A stretch of 64,000 nucleotides of DNA, taken from positions 1,640,001 through 1,704,000 of the forward strand of contig NZ_JAJONE010000001.1 in assembly GCF_024700075.1 (NCBI RefSeq). The letters are read 5' to 3'. The notes under the pieces are model-generated. The model had not been told where the DNA came from. It saw only the letters and a list, made by a program, of their open reading frames with translations, and made no database searches. The first letter of the stretch is position 1. Each line of letters begins with the position of its first letter. This DNA is from Hymenobacter sp. J193. GTDB lineage: Bacteria > Bacteroidota > Bacteroidia > Cytophagales > Hymenobacteraceae. This document shows positions 52,890 to 63,700 of this stretch, in pieces. Position numbers and translations under genes: made by a program.

Positions 52890-54619
52890 GCTGTTTGCTC
52901 CGCTAAAGAAGGTTCAACCACGGAAGCTTCGCGCTTGGTCTGGCTTTCCACGAACTGGCCCAGGGCCTGGTACTGCTCGTAGCGGGCCTGGTAGTCGGCC
53001 ACGCGGGCGGGGTTGGGCTCATAGGTTTCGGCAAAGCCGCTGCCCATGGCCTTCTGCGCCGTCAGCACATCGGCGTGGATGCCAGCCGCCACGGCCGCGT
53101 ACATGGCCGAGCCCAGGGCCGGGGCCTGCTCCGACTTGGCAATCTTGATGGGCCGGTTGAGCACATCGGCCAGGGTCTGCATCACGAACTGCGACTTCTT
53201 GGCCACGCCCCCAATGCCGATAACCTGCTTGATGGGAATGCCCTCCTGCTCGAAGCGCTCCACAATCATCTTGGAGCCGTAGCAGATGGCCTCCACCAGC
53301 GCCCGGAAAATCTGCGGGGCCGAGGTGCCCATCGTCAGGTTCGTTAAAGCGCCTTTCAGGGCCTGGTTGGCATCGGGCGTGCGGCGGCCGTTCACCCAGT
53401 CCAGCGCCAGTACCTGCGACTCGGCGGGGTCCACGGCGGCGGCGGCTTTGGTCAGTTCTACCAGCAGCTTGTCGCTCAGCTCTTCGCGCAGGGCTTCCTG
53501 CTGCTCGGCCGTAAGCGTGCCCGACTGCGGCATCAATGCCTGCAGGGGCCATTCTACCAGCTGCCGGAACCAAGCTAGTAGGTCGCCAAACGCCGACTGG
53601 CCGGCTTCCAGCCCCAGCATGCCGGGAATCACGGAGCCATCTACCTGCCCGCAGATGCCTTGCACCAATTTGCTGCCGACTTCGGCGGTTGGAGCCACCA
53701 CAATGTCGCAGGTGCTGGTGCCCATCACCTTCACCATAGAGTAGGCCTCGATTTCGCCCGCCACTGCGCCGGCGTGGGCATCGAAGGAGCCTACGGCTAC
53801 TACCGTGTTGGTTGTCAGTCCCAAGCGGGCCGCCCATTCCTCGGAAAGATGACCGGCAATTTCGTCGGCCGTATAGGTTTCTTCGAACAATCGATTGCGC
53901 AATTCACCCAAAGAAGGCTCAAGGTGGTTCAAAAACTGCGCCGAGGGCAGGCCGCCCCAGCTTTCGTGCCACATGGCTTTGTGGCCAGCGGCGCAACGGC
54001 TGCGCTTAAACGTAGCCAAGTCCTGGCCGGTGAGCAGCAGCGTTACCCAGTCGCAGTGCTCCATCCAGGAGTGCGCGGCCTGGGCCACGGCGGCGTCTTC
54101 GCGCGTCACGTGCATAATCTTGGCCCAGAACCACTCCGAGGAGTAGATGCCGCCCTCGAACTTCGTGAAATCCTCCCCGCCCCAGGTGCGGGCTTTATCG
54201 TTGATTTCGGCGGCTTCGTCCAGGGCCGTGTGGTCTTTCCAGAGCACGAACATGGCGTTGGGGTTGTCCTCAAAGCCGGGTTTCAAAGCCAGCGAAACGC
54301 CATGCTCGTCCACCGCGCCGGGCGTGGAGCCGGTGGTATCCACGGCTATGCCCACAATCTGCTCGGCGGGCACGTGCTGGGCCACGCGGCGGATGCTGGC
54401 TTCCAGGCCTTCGATGTAGTCGAGCGGGTGCTGGCGGAACTGGTTGCGGGCGGGGTTGCAGTACTGCAGCTTTTTCCAGCGGGCGTAGTAGTGCACGGCC
54501 TGGGCCACCTCGGCGCCGGTGCGGGCATTTACCAGCAGCGCCCGCACGGAATCAGTGCCGTAGTCGACGCCAATCACGTAGGCGTCGGCGCCCGGCGTGG
54601 CAGTTTGAGAGTTTTCCAC
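52886..54619 (-). CDS. araB: Ribulokinase
   Basis: 577 residues of the FGGY kinase family. Phosphorylates L-ribulose at O5 with ATP. Motifs: VIGVDYGTDSVRALLVNARTG (phosphate 1 loop), GIAVDTTGSTPGAVDEHG, SEWFWAKIMHV, KVMGTSTCDIVVAP, and the FGGY signature region NLTMGTSAPQIFRALVEAICYG and GIGGVAKKSQFVMQTLADVLNRPI. Full length. Preceded by galM by 97 bases; overlaps araD by 4. An operator-like half (ACAATCGATTG) at 53887-53897 lies inside the gene and is probably chance. Confidence 0.98.
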   Translation of the reverse strand: MENSQTATPGADAYVIGVDYGTDSVRALLVNARTGAEVAQAVHYYARWKKLQYCNPARNQFRQHPLDYIEGLEASIRRVAQHVPAEQIVGIAVDTTGSTPGAVDEHGVSLALKPGFEDNPNAMFVLWKDHTALDEAAEINDKARTWGGEDFTKFEGGIYSSEWFWAKIMHVTREDAAVAQAAHSWMEHCDWVTLLLTGQDLATFKRSRCAAGHKAMWHESWGGLPSAQFLNHLEPSLGELRNRLFEETYTADEIAGHLSEEWAARLGLTTNTVVAVGSFDAHAGAVAGEIEAYSMVKVMGTSTCDIVVAPTAEVGSKLVQGICGQVDGSVIPGMLGLEAGQSAFGDLLAWFRQLVEWPLQALMPQSGTLTAEQQEALREELSDKLLVELTKAAAAVDPAESQVLALDWVNGRRTPDANQALKGALTNLTMGTSAPQIFRALVEAICYGSKMIVERFEQEGIPIKQVIGIGGVAKKSQFVMQTLADVLNRPIKIAKSEQAPALGSAMYAAVAAGIHADVLTAQKAMGSGFAETYEPNPARVADYQARYEQYQALGQFVESQTKREASVVEPSLAEQTA

Positions 54620-54716
54620 GGGAGAAGGTATTGTGCTAATGTGCGGGAATGTGCTTGTGTGCTAATGGAAAGGTGGGGGTTCTGGCGCAGATGGGCTGTT
54701 AACCTCACCTTCTCCC

Positions 54717-55913
54717 CTATTTCCGAACGCCGAATTGGTATATCGTCGTGGATTTCAGCGTGTCGCCGGGCTTCAGGATGGTGCTCGGGAACTTGGGCTG
54801 GTTGGGCGAGTCGGGGAAGTGCTGGGTTTCCAGGCAGAAGCCCGCGTGCTTGCCGTACACGGTGCCGCCCTTGCCGGTGAGGGTGCTATCGAGGAAGTTG
54901 CCGGTGTAGAACTGGATGCCGGGTTCGGTGGTCGTCACCGTCATGGTGCGGCCAGTAGTGGGCTCATAAACCGTGGCTGCGGCGTGCATGCCGGTGTTTT
55001 GGTTGAGCACCCAGTTGTGGTCGTAGCCGCCGGGCACCTGCGCAATCCGCTCCCCAATGGCGTGGGGCGCGGTAAAGTCGAAGGGCGTGCCGCGTACGGG
55101 GCGCAGTTCCCCGGTTGGAATCAGGCCGGCGTCTACCACGGTGTAGCGGTCGGCGGGCAGGGTCACCTCGTGGCCCAGAATGTCCTTGCCGGCACCGTGG
55201 TTGAGGTTGAAGTAGGCGTGGTTGGTGAGGTTGACGGGGGTGGCTTTATCGGTGGTAGCCGAGTAGTCGATTTTCAGCGCGTCGTCCTGGGTGAGCGTGT
55301 AGGTTACCGTCACCCGCAGGTTGCCGGGGTAGCCTTCCTCACCGTCCTTGCTCAGGTAGGTGAGTTTCAGCGTCGGACCCTCGGCTGAAGAACCGGGCTC
55401 AGCCTGCCAGATCACCTGGTCGAAGCCCTTGTTGCCGCCGTGCAGGGTGTTGGCCCCGTTGTTTTTGGCCAGGGTGTACTCCTTGCCATCGAGGGTGAAT
55501 TTGCCGGCTTTGATACGATTACCGTAGCGCCCGATCAGCGCCCCGAAGTAGGGATTCGACTTGCGGAAAGCCGGGCTCTGGTAGCCGCTCACGTCATCGA
55601 AACCCAGCACCACGTCGCCGAGCTTGCCGTCTTTGTCCGGTACCAGCAGGCTGGTGAGTGTGCCACCGTAGTTGGTGATGGTGGCTTTCAGGCCGTGGGC
55701 GTTGGTGAGCGTGTAAAGCTTCACCTCGGTACCATCGGTGGTTTTGCCGAAAGAAGCGGAAGCAGGCACAGCGGCAGAAGCAGTTTGGGTGGTGTCAGCA
55801 GAAGTGGCTGTTGTTTCGGCAGTTCCGGTCGGCTTCTGCTGTTCGCAGGAGGCCGCAGTCAGCAAGGTGGCCAGGCCGCCCAGAATCAGCCCGCAGGAAG
55901 GAGAACGTAGCAT
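54717..55913 (-). CDS. galM: Aldose 1-epimerase (mutarotase), lipoprotein
   Basis: 398 residues. Lipoprotein signal (LRSPSCGLILGGLATLLTAASC) and a Thr/Ala linker, then the galactose-mutarotase beta-sandwich: ITNYGGTLTSLLVPDKDGKLGDVVLGFDD, FGALIGRYGNRI, NNGANTLHGGNKGFDQVIW (catalytic His region), TPVNLTNHAYFNLNHGAG (second His) and TTEPGIQFYTGNFLD (Glu). It speeds interconversion of anomers of the sugar released outside the inner membrane, here L-arabinose. Promoter with operator 5 lies 150-190 bases upstream; it is the first gene of the galM-araB-araD-araA-symporter-GH51 operon. Confidence 0.93.
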   Translation of the reverse strand: MLRSPSCGLILGGLATLLTAASCEQQKPTGTAETTATSADTTQTASAAVPASASFGKTTDGTEVKLYTLTNAHGLKATITNYGGTLTSLLVPDKDGKLGDVVLGFDDVSGYQSPAFRKSNPYFGALIGRYGNRIKAGKFTLDGKEYTLAKNNGANTLHGGNKGFDQVIWQAEPGSSAEGPTLKLTYLSKDGEEGYPGNLRVTVTYTLTQDDALKIDYSATTDKATPVNLTNHAYFNLNHGAGKDILGHEVTLPADRYTVVDAGLIPTGELRPVRGTPFDFTAPHAIGERIAQVPGGYDHNWVLNQNTGMHAAATVYEPTTGRTMTVTTTEPGIQFYTGNFLDSTLTGKGGTVYGKHAGFCLETQHFPDSPNQPKFPSTILKPGDTLKSTTIYQFGVRK

Positions 55914-56063
55914 GTGGAAGCGAAGAAGGTGGGGTTTGAAGCGGGCGGAAGCGTGGGTGAATCAACGGGCGGGCAAAGCGCGGTAGTGGTGGGGCCTACC
56001 CCTACTTCTACCCTATTCCGGTGGCTGGCCGGCTCGTAGCGGGCTTAGCTGGAATCTGGCATC

Positions 56064-56103
56064 CAAAGTAGAAACTATAATTGATTTACACAATCGTTTG
56101 TGT
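56064..56103 (-). promoter_or_regulatory. LacI-type operator 5 with promoter of the galM-ara operon
   Basis: ACACAATCGTTTGTGT at 56088-56103, a 16-base palindrome save for the centre, and on the minus strand TACTTTG (56064-56070) 17 bases after it, the same layout as at operator 2. Confidence 0.75.
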
Positions 56104-56205
56104 TTTTTTATCTGCTTTTTTTCTTCTGCCTACCGTCTTTTCCGGTTTACCTGCGCTCAAACTGTGCAAGTGCCCTCCTGGCTTTCGTGGCCGCAAAAGA
56201 ATAAA

Positions 56206-56241
56206 AATAGCCGCTCCGGGTTGCAGCCCGAAGCGGCTATT
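56206..56241 (-). terminator. Terminator after the GH43/ricin gene
   Basis: AATAGCCGCT/AGCGGCTATT with inner CGGG/CCCG around a 6-base loop and one internal mismatch. On the minus strand it is followed by TTTATTCTTTTG. Confidence 0.8.
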
Positions 56242-56288
56242 CCGCTTATTCCATCCTGTTCTCCTGAGCAACTGCCTGAGGTTGGCGT

Positions 56289-58001
56289 TTACAGTACCGT
56301 AATCGACTGCGAGAACTGCCGCACACCCTGCCGCACCCGCACTAGGTACAGGCCCGGCGCCAGCGTTGCCGCTACGTTTTGCCGCACCTGCGGACGCTCC
56401 AGCGTTTGCCGCACCACGGCCTGACCTTGCAGGTTGAACACTTCCACCGTCACCGCCGAAGCGGCACGTAGCTCGGGCAGCTCCAGGATAAAGCCGGTAC
56501 GGGAGGCGGGGACCGGGAAAATGCTCACGCCCGCCAGCTTCCGGCTGGCTTTGGCAGCGGTGCCTACGCCGGGCGCGGCCACGGCCCAGCGCTGTGCGGC
56601 GGTGCCGGCGTAGTCGGCCAGGCTGAGTTGCGTACCGGCAGTGGTAGAAGCGGCGGGCACGCTCACGACGCGGTTGCCATTCAGGGAGGCAAACACGTAG
56701 GATCCGTCGCTGGCGCGGTCCATGTGGAACTGCTTGCAGGTGCTGAAAGAATACGTGCCCAACTGAAGCAGCGCCCCGTTGTTGGGCGAGCAGCCGGCCA
56801 CCGTCACGGCCAGGCCACCCATAGCGTTGGTAATCTTGTAGTCGCCGGTGCCGAGGGCGGTGAAGTCCCACTGCTGGCAGGTGAGGCCCGCGGGCGTACC
56901 CTGGGCTACGGCCTGCCCACTCACGCCGGTGCAGCCCCAGGCGTCCCACACCAGGTTGCTGCTTTGGCTGGTGATGGTGTAGCGGCCGGCCGGCAGCCAG
57001 TCGCGCGTGACCACGGGCCAGTCGGTGGGGCTCCAGGTGAGCTTGGCCAGGCCCAGCTTGGGGGCGCCATTGTCTTCGCCATCGTAGTAATGGTGGGAAA
57101 AATACGTGGCGCCGTTTTCCTCAAACAAGCCCGCGTGGCCCGGGCCCACGTAACGGCCATCCACGTTCAGCACCAGGGTGCCGCCACCTTTGTTTAGGTC
57201 CACGCCATTCTGGTCGAGGAAAGGCCCGGTGGGCGACGTAGAACGGCCCACCATGATGTAATACGAGCTGTTGATGCCCCGGCAGCAGGCGCCTCGGTTG
57301 AAAAACATGTAATAGTAGTTGCCATGTTTGGTCAGCGCAGCCGCCTCGGGGTCGTTGTTGACCACGGGAAACTGCGTGGTTGCCGGGCCGTTGAGTGGTT
57401 TGCCGGTTGCGGCGTCCAGCTCCAGCACGCGCAGGCCACTCCAATAGGAGCCGTAGCTGAACCATACCCGGCCGTCACTGTCTTTGAACAACGAGGGGTC
57501 AATAGCATTCACGTTGCTGCCCGCGTTGGTGGATATTACCTCGCCCTGGTCCTCCCATTTGTAGTTGGGGCTGGCCGGGTCCAGCGTCACGTTGGTAGCC
57601 AGGCCAATGGCCGACACGCTGGAGCCAAACGTGGAGCAGGAATAGTACAGGTAGTACTTGCCATTCATGTAGATGCAGTCCGGGGCCCAGAACGTGCCTT
57701 CGAAGCCGGGCACCTTGGTTTTAATCCAGGCCGGAAAAGCTACTTTGCTGAACACGGTACGGGCGCCTACCTGCCAGTTCACCAAATCGGTGGAGTACAT
57801 GGTGGCAATACCGTCGCCGGTACCAAATACCCAGTACTTGTTGCCCTCCTTCACGATGTTGGACGGGTCGTGGACGCCGGTAGCGCCCTGCAGGGCGTAG
57901 GCCGCGGGCCGGGCCGCGCCCAGCAACACCAGTAGCACCAGCAGCCACCGGAGGGGGCGCAATTGTGGCACGGCGGCCTTGGGGAATAAGCGTGTAAGCA
58001 T
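56289..58001 (-). CDS. GH43 endo-arabinanase with ricin-type domain and T9SS sorting signal
   Basis: 570 residues: signal (LRWLLVLLVLLGAARPAAYA), GH43 propeller (about 40-345) with VHDPSNIVKEG (base Asp), NAIDPSLFKDSDG (modulator Asp) and NNDPEAAALTKHG (acid Glu), and WAPDCIYMNGKYYLYYS and RGACCRGINSSYYIMVGRS, as in the plus-strand endo-arabinanase. A ricin-B/CBM13-like domain (about 350-480, SNLVWDAWGCTG, CQQWDFTALGTGDYKI) and a type IX sorting domain (about 495-570, SIFPVPASRTGFILELPEL, LAPGLYLVRVRQG) follow. So it is secreted to the cell surface to start arabinan cleavage. Fourth gene of the SusC operon. Confidence 0.9.
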   Translation of the reverse strand: MLTRLFPKAAVPQLRPLRWLLVLLVLLGAARPAAYALQGATGVHDPSNIVKEGNKYWVFGTGDGIATMYSTDLVNWQVGARTVFSKVAFPAWIKTKVPGFEGTFWAPDCIYMNGKYYLYYSCSTFGSSVSAIGLATNVTLDPASPNYKWEDQGEVISTNAGSNVNAIDPSLFKDSDGRVWFSYGSYWSGLRVLELDAATGKPLNGPATTQFPVVNNDPEAAALTKHGNYYYMFFNRGACCRGINSSYYIMVGRSTSPTGPFLDQNGVDLNKGGGTLVLNVDGRYVGPGHAGLFEENGATYFSHHYYDGEDNGAPKLGLAKLTWSPTDWPVVTRDWLPAGRYTITSQSSNLVWDAWGCTGVSGQAVAQGTPAGLTCQQWDFTALGTGDYKITNAMGGLAVTVAGCSPNNGALLQLGTYSFSTCKQFHMDRASDGSYVFASLNGNRVVSVPAASTTAGTQLSLADYAGTAAQRWAVAAPGVGTAAKASRKLAGVSIFPVPASRTGFILELPELRAASAVTVEVFNLQGQAVVRQTLERPQVRQNVAATLAPGLYLVRVRQGVRQFSQSITVL

Positions 58002-58036
58002 AAGGAAAGTTGAATTCGCTGAAAACGGGCGCTTTT

Positions 58037-59109
58037 CTATTCGCCGCTGGGTTTCAGTATAGGTTGGTTGATGGCCACCGGCACCCCAAAATTAGGCGTA
58101 CCGTCGGCGTTCCAGGTGAACTTCTGCATGCGCGGATTGCGCTTTTCCACGCAGCCCTCATTGGGGTTGGAGTTGGCGTGGTAGATAATCCAGTCTTCCT
58201 GCCCATCCTTGGACTGGAAAAAGAGTTGTGGCCGGTGGCGTAGGCCCGGTTGGCGGGGCTCTGCGCAAACACCGGCTGGGTTGATTTAATCCAGGAGGCC
58301 GGCAGCATAGGGTCGGCGGTGTTGCTGGCCGTGAGCATGCCCAGCGTGTACTGGTCGGTGCCGCAGAAGCTGGCCGAGTACACCAGAAACGTTTTGTCGC
58401 CGTGCTTCAGAATTTCGGGGCCTTCATTCACGAAGGGCGGCCCCACGTTTTCCCAAGAGAATTCGGGGTGCGAGAGTTCCACCCGCGGGCCGGTGAGCGT
58501 GGTGGGGCTGCTCATCTCGGAAATGTAGATGCGCTGCACGGCGTCGATGCCGTTATGGCCCGACCAGAGGAAGTACCGCTTGTTGTTTTGCTCCAGCACG
58601 GTGCCATCAATGGCCCAGAAATCGGCGGAGGTGTTGAACAGCCGGCCCCGGTCTATCCAGGTGCCGGTGGTGGGGTCGGCGGCGGCATTTTCCAGCACCC
58701 AGGTGCGCTGCATGCCAAACGTGCCAGCCTGCCCGGCGGTGTAGTAGATGTACCACTTGCCATCCAGGAAGTGCAGCTCCGGCGCCCACAGGTTGGCCGA
58801 GGCGTTGCCGTTGGGGGCGGGCGTCCACATCACCGTACTGGGGGCGGTATTGAGGTCCGACATCTTGGCCGTTTTCCAGATGGCCAGCCGCTCGTTGAGC
58901 GTGTGCATGTAGTAGTAGAAACCGTCTTTTTGCACCACCCACGGGTCGGGCCCGGAGGGCAGCAGCGGGTTCTGGAAGGTGGTAGCCGTGGTAGTAGGCG
59001 GCACCACCGGCGGCACAAACGGCGCGGGCTTGCTGTCCTGGCAGGCCGGTGCTGCCAGCACCAGCAGCCAGAGCAGCGGAGAGAACAGGAAGCGAATAAA
59101 GCTACGCAT
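58037..59109 (-). CDS. GH43 lipoprotein, exo-arabinofuranosidase-like, C-terminus frameshifted
   Basis: Lipoprotein signal (LLWLLVLAAPAC) with a Pro-rich linker like that of the 37454 gene. Propeller: FQNPLLPSGPDPWVVQKDGFYYYMHT (base Asp), FWAIDGTVLEQNNKRYFLWSGHNG (modulator Asp), PPFVNEGPEILKHGDKTFLVYSA (acid Glu). This resembles the exo-1,5-alpha-L-arabinofuranosidase subgroup (about GH43_26). After ATGHNSF the frame is wrong; one extra T in the five-base run at 58218-58222 (AAAAA on the plus strand) gives FQSKDGQEDWIIYHANSNPN and a stop at 58037, a 357-residue protein. Third gene of the SusC operon. Confidence 0.83.
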
Positions 59110-59187
59110 GAGAAAAATACGGCTGCTGGCGATAAGTTAAACGGCCGCCCCCGGCAGGTGCCCGGAACGGCTGTTCAAAGGAGTGGC

Positions 59188-60690
59188 TTAGAAACCGGGG
59201 TTCTGCTTCAGGTTTTTGTCGATATCAATATCCGTCTGCGGAATGGGCAGCAGCTTGTTTCTGGGCGTGATGAAGTTGTTGAAGTCGGCGTCGCGGCTGC
59301 GCAGCTCGTTCAGCCCTTCTTCGGTGTCGAACAGGCCGTAGCGGACCAGGTCGCTCCAGCGCACGCCTTCACCCGCCAGCTCCGTAATCCGCTCGTGCCG
59401 GATCTGGGTTTGCAGGTCTGCCTTGCTCATGCCGCCGGCCAGCTCCGTGAGCTGCACGCGGCGGCGTACCTGGTTGATGAGCGGAATAGCCTCCTCTCCC
59501 CGACCCAGCTCGTTCAGCGCCTCAGCCTGCATCAGCAGCACATCGGCGTAGCGGATCAGGCGGATATTGATACCGGAGAAGAAGTCCTCGAAGTTGCGGG
59601 TGCGGTCATTCTGGTACTTGCGCCACAGCAGGCGGCTGGGGTTGATGTTGAGCCCGCCAAAGCCAAAGGCCTGACCGTAAAGCGTAGGCGTGCCCACGGA
59701 GCTGAACAGCGTGGCGTCGCGGCGGGGGTCCACGGCGCCGGTAGTGGTTTTGTCGGTGTACTCTTCAAACAGCCAGCGGCGTACTTCCACGTCGGTGAAG
59801 CCGATGCCGGGAGGGCCGAAGAACTGGGCCCGCTCGTTGCCTTCGGCCCCGCCTACAAAGTCCTGCCCGAAGTTCTTGTTCACGCCCGAGAACTGCACCT
59901 CGTAAATCGACTCGCTGTTGTTCTCGTTGTTTTCGGTAAAGTTGTCGGCATAGTTGGGTACCAGGGAGTACTGGCCCGAGCTGATAACCTCCGCAAACTG
60001 CGTGGAGGCCTCGGCCCACTTGCGCTGCTGCATGAACACCTTGCCCATGAGGGAGGCCGCGGCGCCGCGGGTAGCCCGGCCCTTGTTGGCCGCGTCGTAG
60101 GTCAGGGGCAGGTCGGCCTTGGCCTTGGTCAGGTCACTGATGATCTGGGCGTATACCTGATCCTGGGTTGCCTGTGAGGCGCGGGTGCTGGCGTCGGCCT
60201 GGGTGAGAACGAGCGGGATGTTGCCAAACAGCAGGCCCAGCTCGTAGTAGCACAAGGAACGCAGGTACAGTGCCTCGGCCAGCAGGCGCTTTTTCAGCGT
60301 CTCATCCATCGAAATGCCGGGCACCTGCGTCAGCACCTGGTTGGCCCGGTAAATCATCCGGTAGGTGTCGTTCCACAGGAAGGCCGAACGGCCATCAGTA
60401 GTGCTTACCTGCCGGAACACGAGGTACTGGTTCAGCCCCCCGTCCGGCGTGTTCGTAAACGATTCGTCGGTGCGGCCGGTGGTGGCGAAATGCCAGTACA
60501 GGCTGTACGTGGAGAATATCTGCTGGGTGGAGTACACCGCAATAACGGCCTGGTTGGCATCAGATTCGGTTTTCCAGAACTGATCTGTGCTGGGCCTATT
60601 CGGGTCCACTTGGTTCAGCAGTTTATCGTCGCAGCCGGTAGTCAGCAGCAAGGCTGTCAGGGCCGCAAATGAAAGCTTGGAAATATTCAT
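59188..60690 (-). CDS. SusD/RagB-family starch-binding-type surface lipoprotein
   Basis: 500 residues with a lipoprotein signal (FAALTALLLTTGC). SusD landmarks: PNRPSTDQFWKTESDANQAVIAVY, YRMIYRANQVLTQVPGI, AEALYLRSLCYYELGLLFGNIPLV, TRGAAASLMGKVFMQQRKWAEA and, near the end, RHERITELAGEGVRWSDLVRYG. It caps the SusC transporter and binds the glycan at the cell surface. It follows SusC by 45 bases and precedes two GH43 genes: the core of the arabinan utilisation locus. Confidence 0.96.
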   Translation of the reverse strand: MNISKLSFAALTALLLTTGCDDKLLNQVDPNRPSTDQFWKTESDANQAVIAVYSTQQIFSTYSLYWHFATTGRTDESFTNTPDGGLNQYLVFRQVSTTDGRSAFLWNDTYRMIYRANQVLTQVPGISMDETLKKRLLAEALYLRSLCYYELGLLFGNIPLVLTQADASTRASQATQDQVYAQIISDLTKAKADLPLTYDAANKGRATRGAAASLMGKVFMQQRKWAEASTQFAEVISSGQYSLVPNYADNFTENNENNSESIYEVQFSGVNKNFGQDFVGGAEGNERAQFFGPPGIGFTDVEVRRWLFEEYTDKTTTGAVDPRRDATLFSSVGTPTLYGQAFGFGGLNINPSRLLWRKYQNDRTRNFEDFFSGINIRLIRYADVLLMQAEALNELGRGEEAIPLINQVRRRVQLTELAGGMSKADLQTQIRHERITELAGEGVRWSDLVRYGLFDTEEGLNELRSRDADFNNFITPRNKLLPIPQTDIDIDKNLKQNPGF

Positions 60691-60735
60691 GGGAATTGCT
60701 TCGAAGGAAAAGGAGATATGGCGTTTCGTGGCGCC

Positions 60736-63700
60736 TTAGAAGTTCACCTGCAGGCCGCCCGTGATGGTGCGCACGTTGGGGTAGGTGCCATTATCGATGC
60801 CCCGGCCAAAGAAGCTCGTGCCGGGCGTTTCCGGGTCGAAACCGGTGTATTTGGTGAAGGTCAACAGGTTGCGGCCGGTCACGTACAGACGCACGCTGCC
60901 CAGGCCATCTACTTTGCTCAGCAGGCTGGCGGGCAAGGTGTAGCCCAGCTGCACGTTTTTCAGGCGCAGGTAGGAGCCGTCTTCTACCCAGCGGGTGCTG
61001 GCTATTTCGTAGTTCTTCACTTGCTCGGCACCGCCGCCATACACCAGGCGTGGTGTGGTAGTGGAGGGGTTTTCCGGGGTCCAGGGCGCCAGGTCGCGGC
61101 GGAAGTTGGTGTCGCCGTTGAGGCCATCCACGGCCGAGCGGGTAACGTTCAACAAGTCGTTGCCGGTTACACCCTGCCAGAAAACACTCAGGTCAAAGCC
61201 TTTGAAACCGGCCGTCAGGTTCAGGCCACCCTGCAGAGTGGGGAACGGACTGCCTACGTACTTCCGGTCCCCGGAGTAAGTAATGGCGCCGTCGCCATTC
61301 ACGTCTTCAAACTTCACGTCGCCGGGCTGAGCCAGGGGCTGAATTACTTTGCCATCGGCGCTCTTATAGTTCTGGATTTCTTCCGCGCTCTGGAAAATAC
61401 CCATCATCTGCAGCACGTACAGGCGGCTCAGGGGCTGACCTACCTCGGTGCGGGTAGCGCCAAAGTCACCAGGAATAACGGGCTGGATATCCGAGAGGCG
61501 CAGCACTTCATTGCTTAGCGTCGTCAGGGTAAGATCTGCGCTGTAGGTGAAGGCTTTCCGAGTTTCGTGGAAGCCCAAAGCTACTTCCAAGCCTTTATTA
61601 CGAATCTGGCCTACGTTAGCATAAGGCTGAAATTCACCAGCTGTGCCTAAATAGCCTGGCAATGGAGGGCTTACCAGTGCATTTTTTGTAGTAGATATGT
61701 AATAGTCAGTTGAAAGTGTCAGTCGGCTATCTAGCATTGCCAAGTCAAGGCCAAAATCGGTTGTATACCGTGACTCCCAACGAATATTTTTACTTTCCAT
61801 ATCTGGCTGAATGCCACCTGATACTAATACCTGTCCCGTTCCTAGTGGATAGAAGATATTCCGATTAATTCGGGCTTGGTATAAATAGGAACCTGGCAGT
61901 TGGTCAATGCCATTCACGCCGTAGCTGGCCCGCAGCTTCAGGCTGTTTACTACCGGCAGAACTCCTTTGAAGAAGTCTTCCTCACTGATACGCCAACCCA
62001 CGGAGCCAGCACCGAAGTTGGCATACTGACGATTAGCATCGAAACGCGAGGAACCATCGCGGCGGAAGCTGCCCGTAATCAGATAGCGGTTTTTGTAGTC
62101 GTAGTTAAGCTGGCTAAAGTAGGAGCGTTTGGTGAAGGCGTCAATGTTTCCCCCAACCGTTGGTGGTGTAGCTGAGTTTAACCCTTGGCTCAGCACAAAG
62201 AAGTATTGAGGATTAGGGGAAAACCCTGTAGCATTGGCCGTCGCGTCATTCATTTGGTTTACCTGCTCGGAGTAACCAACCACCGCATTCACATTGTTGT
62301 CGCCAAACTGCTTGTTGAAGTTCAGCGTGTTTTCGACCATGGTGAACATGGAGGTGCCCCGCCGCTCGAACAGGTAGGTGGTGTTGGGGTTCGACTCGCC
62401 CAGACGGATGTAGCCTTCGCGGCGGGCGTTTTTGTCGTTGTAGTCGTGTACTTCCAGGCCCAGGTTCAGGCGGTATGAGAGGAAGTCGAAAATGGAAAAC
62501 TCGCCGTTGATGCTGCCCTGCAGCCGGTTGTTTTTCTGGGTGCGCCGCAGGATTTCCTGCGCCCCGATGGGGTTCACGGAGTAGTTGAACAAGTTGGCGC
62601 TGCCGTACCCATAGCCTCCGAAGTTGGCGGGGTTATACACCGGAATGCCGGGCAGCTCCGCCAGCACATCCACAAACGGCACCTCGTTGAGCAGGGTGGT
62701 ATTGATATGCGTGAGCAGGGCGCTCTGGCCCAACTTGAAACGGCCCCGCGTCATGCCCGAGTTCAGGCGCACGCTGTAGCGCTCAAACGACGGACCTTTC
62801 ACGATGCCATCCTGGCGGAAGTAACCACCCGAAATAAGGAAGTTGGTGGCACTTTTACCGGTAGAGTTGCCCCCCGAAAACGTCAGGTTGTAGTCTTCTA
62901 CCTTGCCCGTCTGGAAAAACTCTTTCTGCCAGTCGGTGTCAATAGCCTCGCTGTAGGCCGCGGTACCTTTCACCGCGCCGGGCATGCGCAGCGTTGGGTC
63001 GAGGCCGGCGTTGCGGTAAGCTACGGCGGCGCGGTCGGCCCACTCGCTGTGGTTGGTCAGGTCGAATTTGCGGTAGATGTCCTCTACCCCTTTGTAGGCA
63101 TTGAAGCTGATTTTCGGTTCTCCGGATCGGCCGCGCTTGGTGGTAATCAGGATGACGCCGTTGGCCCCCCGCGAACCGTACACGGCCGTGGAAGAGGCAT
63201 CCTTCAGCACCGTCGCCGACTCGATATCCGTAGGGCTTAGGTCGCGGATGTTGTCGGTCCACAATCCGTCGATGACGTACAGCGGGTTAGTACCCGTCCC
63301 TACAGTCCCAACACCACGAATGACTACATTAGGCACGGCACCGGGGTTGCCGGAACTTTCCACCAGCACGCCCGCTACCCGTCCCTGAATGGCTTGGGTG
63401 AGCGTGGGCACCGGTACTTTCACGGTTTCCCGGGCGTCCACGCTGCTCACGGCGCTGGTCACATTCTGGCGGTCCTGCGTCAGGTAGCCTACCACCACCA
63501 CCTCACTCAGGGCATTCACGTCCTCCGACAAGGTTACGGTTATCGGGGCGCTGGCATCAGCAATGGCCACTTCCTTGCGCACATAACCGATATAGCTGAA
63601 CGACAGCGTGCTGCCGGCTGGAGCTGCTACCACAAATGTGCCATCGGAGTTAGTGGAAGTCCCGTTGGTAGTTCCTTTAACTAATACTGTTACGCCAGGC

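Noticed and set aside
53881..53901. Operator-like ACAATCGATTG inside araB
   Set aside because: Only the central part matches and it lies mid-gene with no promoter; likely chance.
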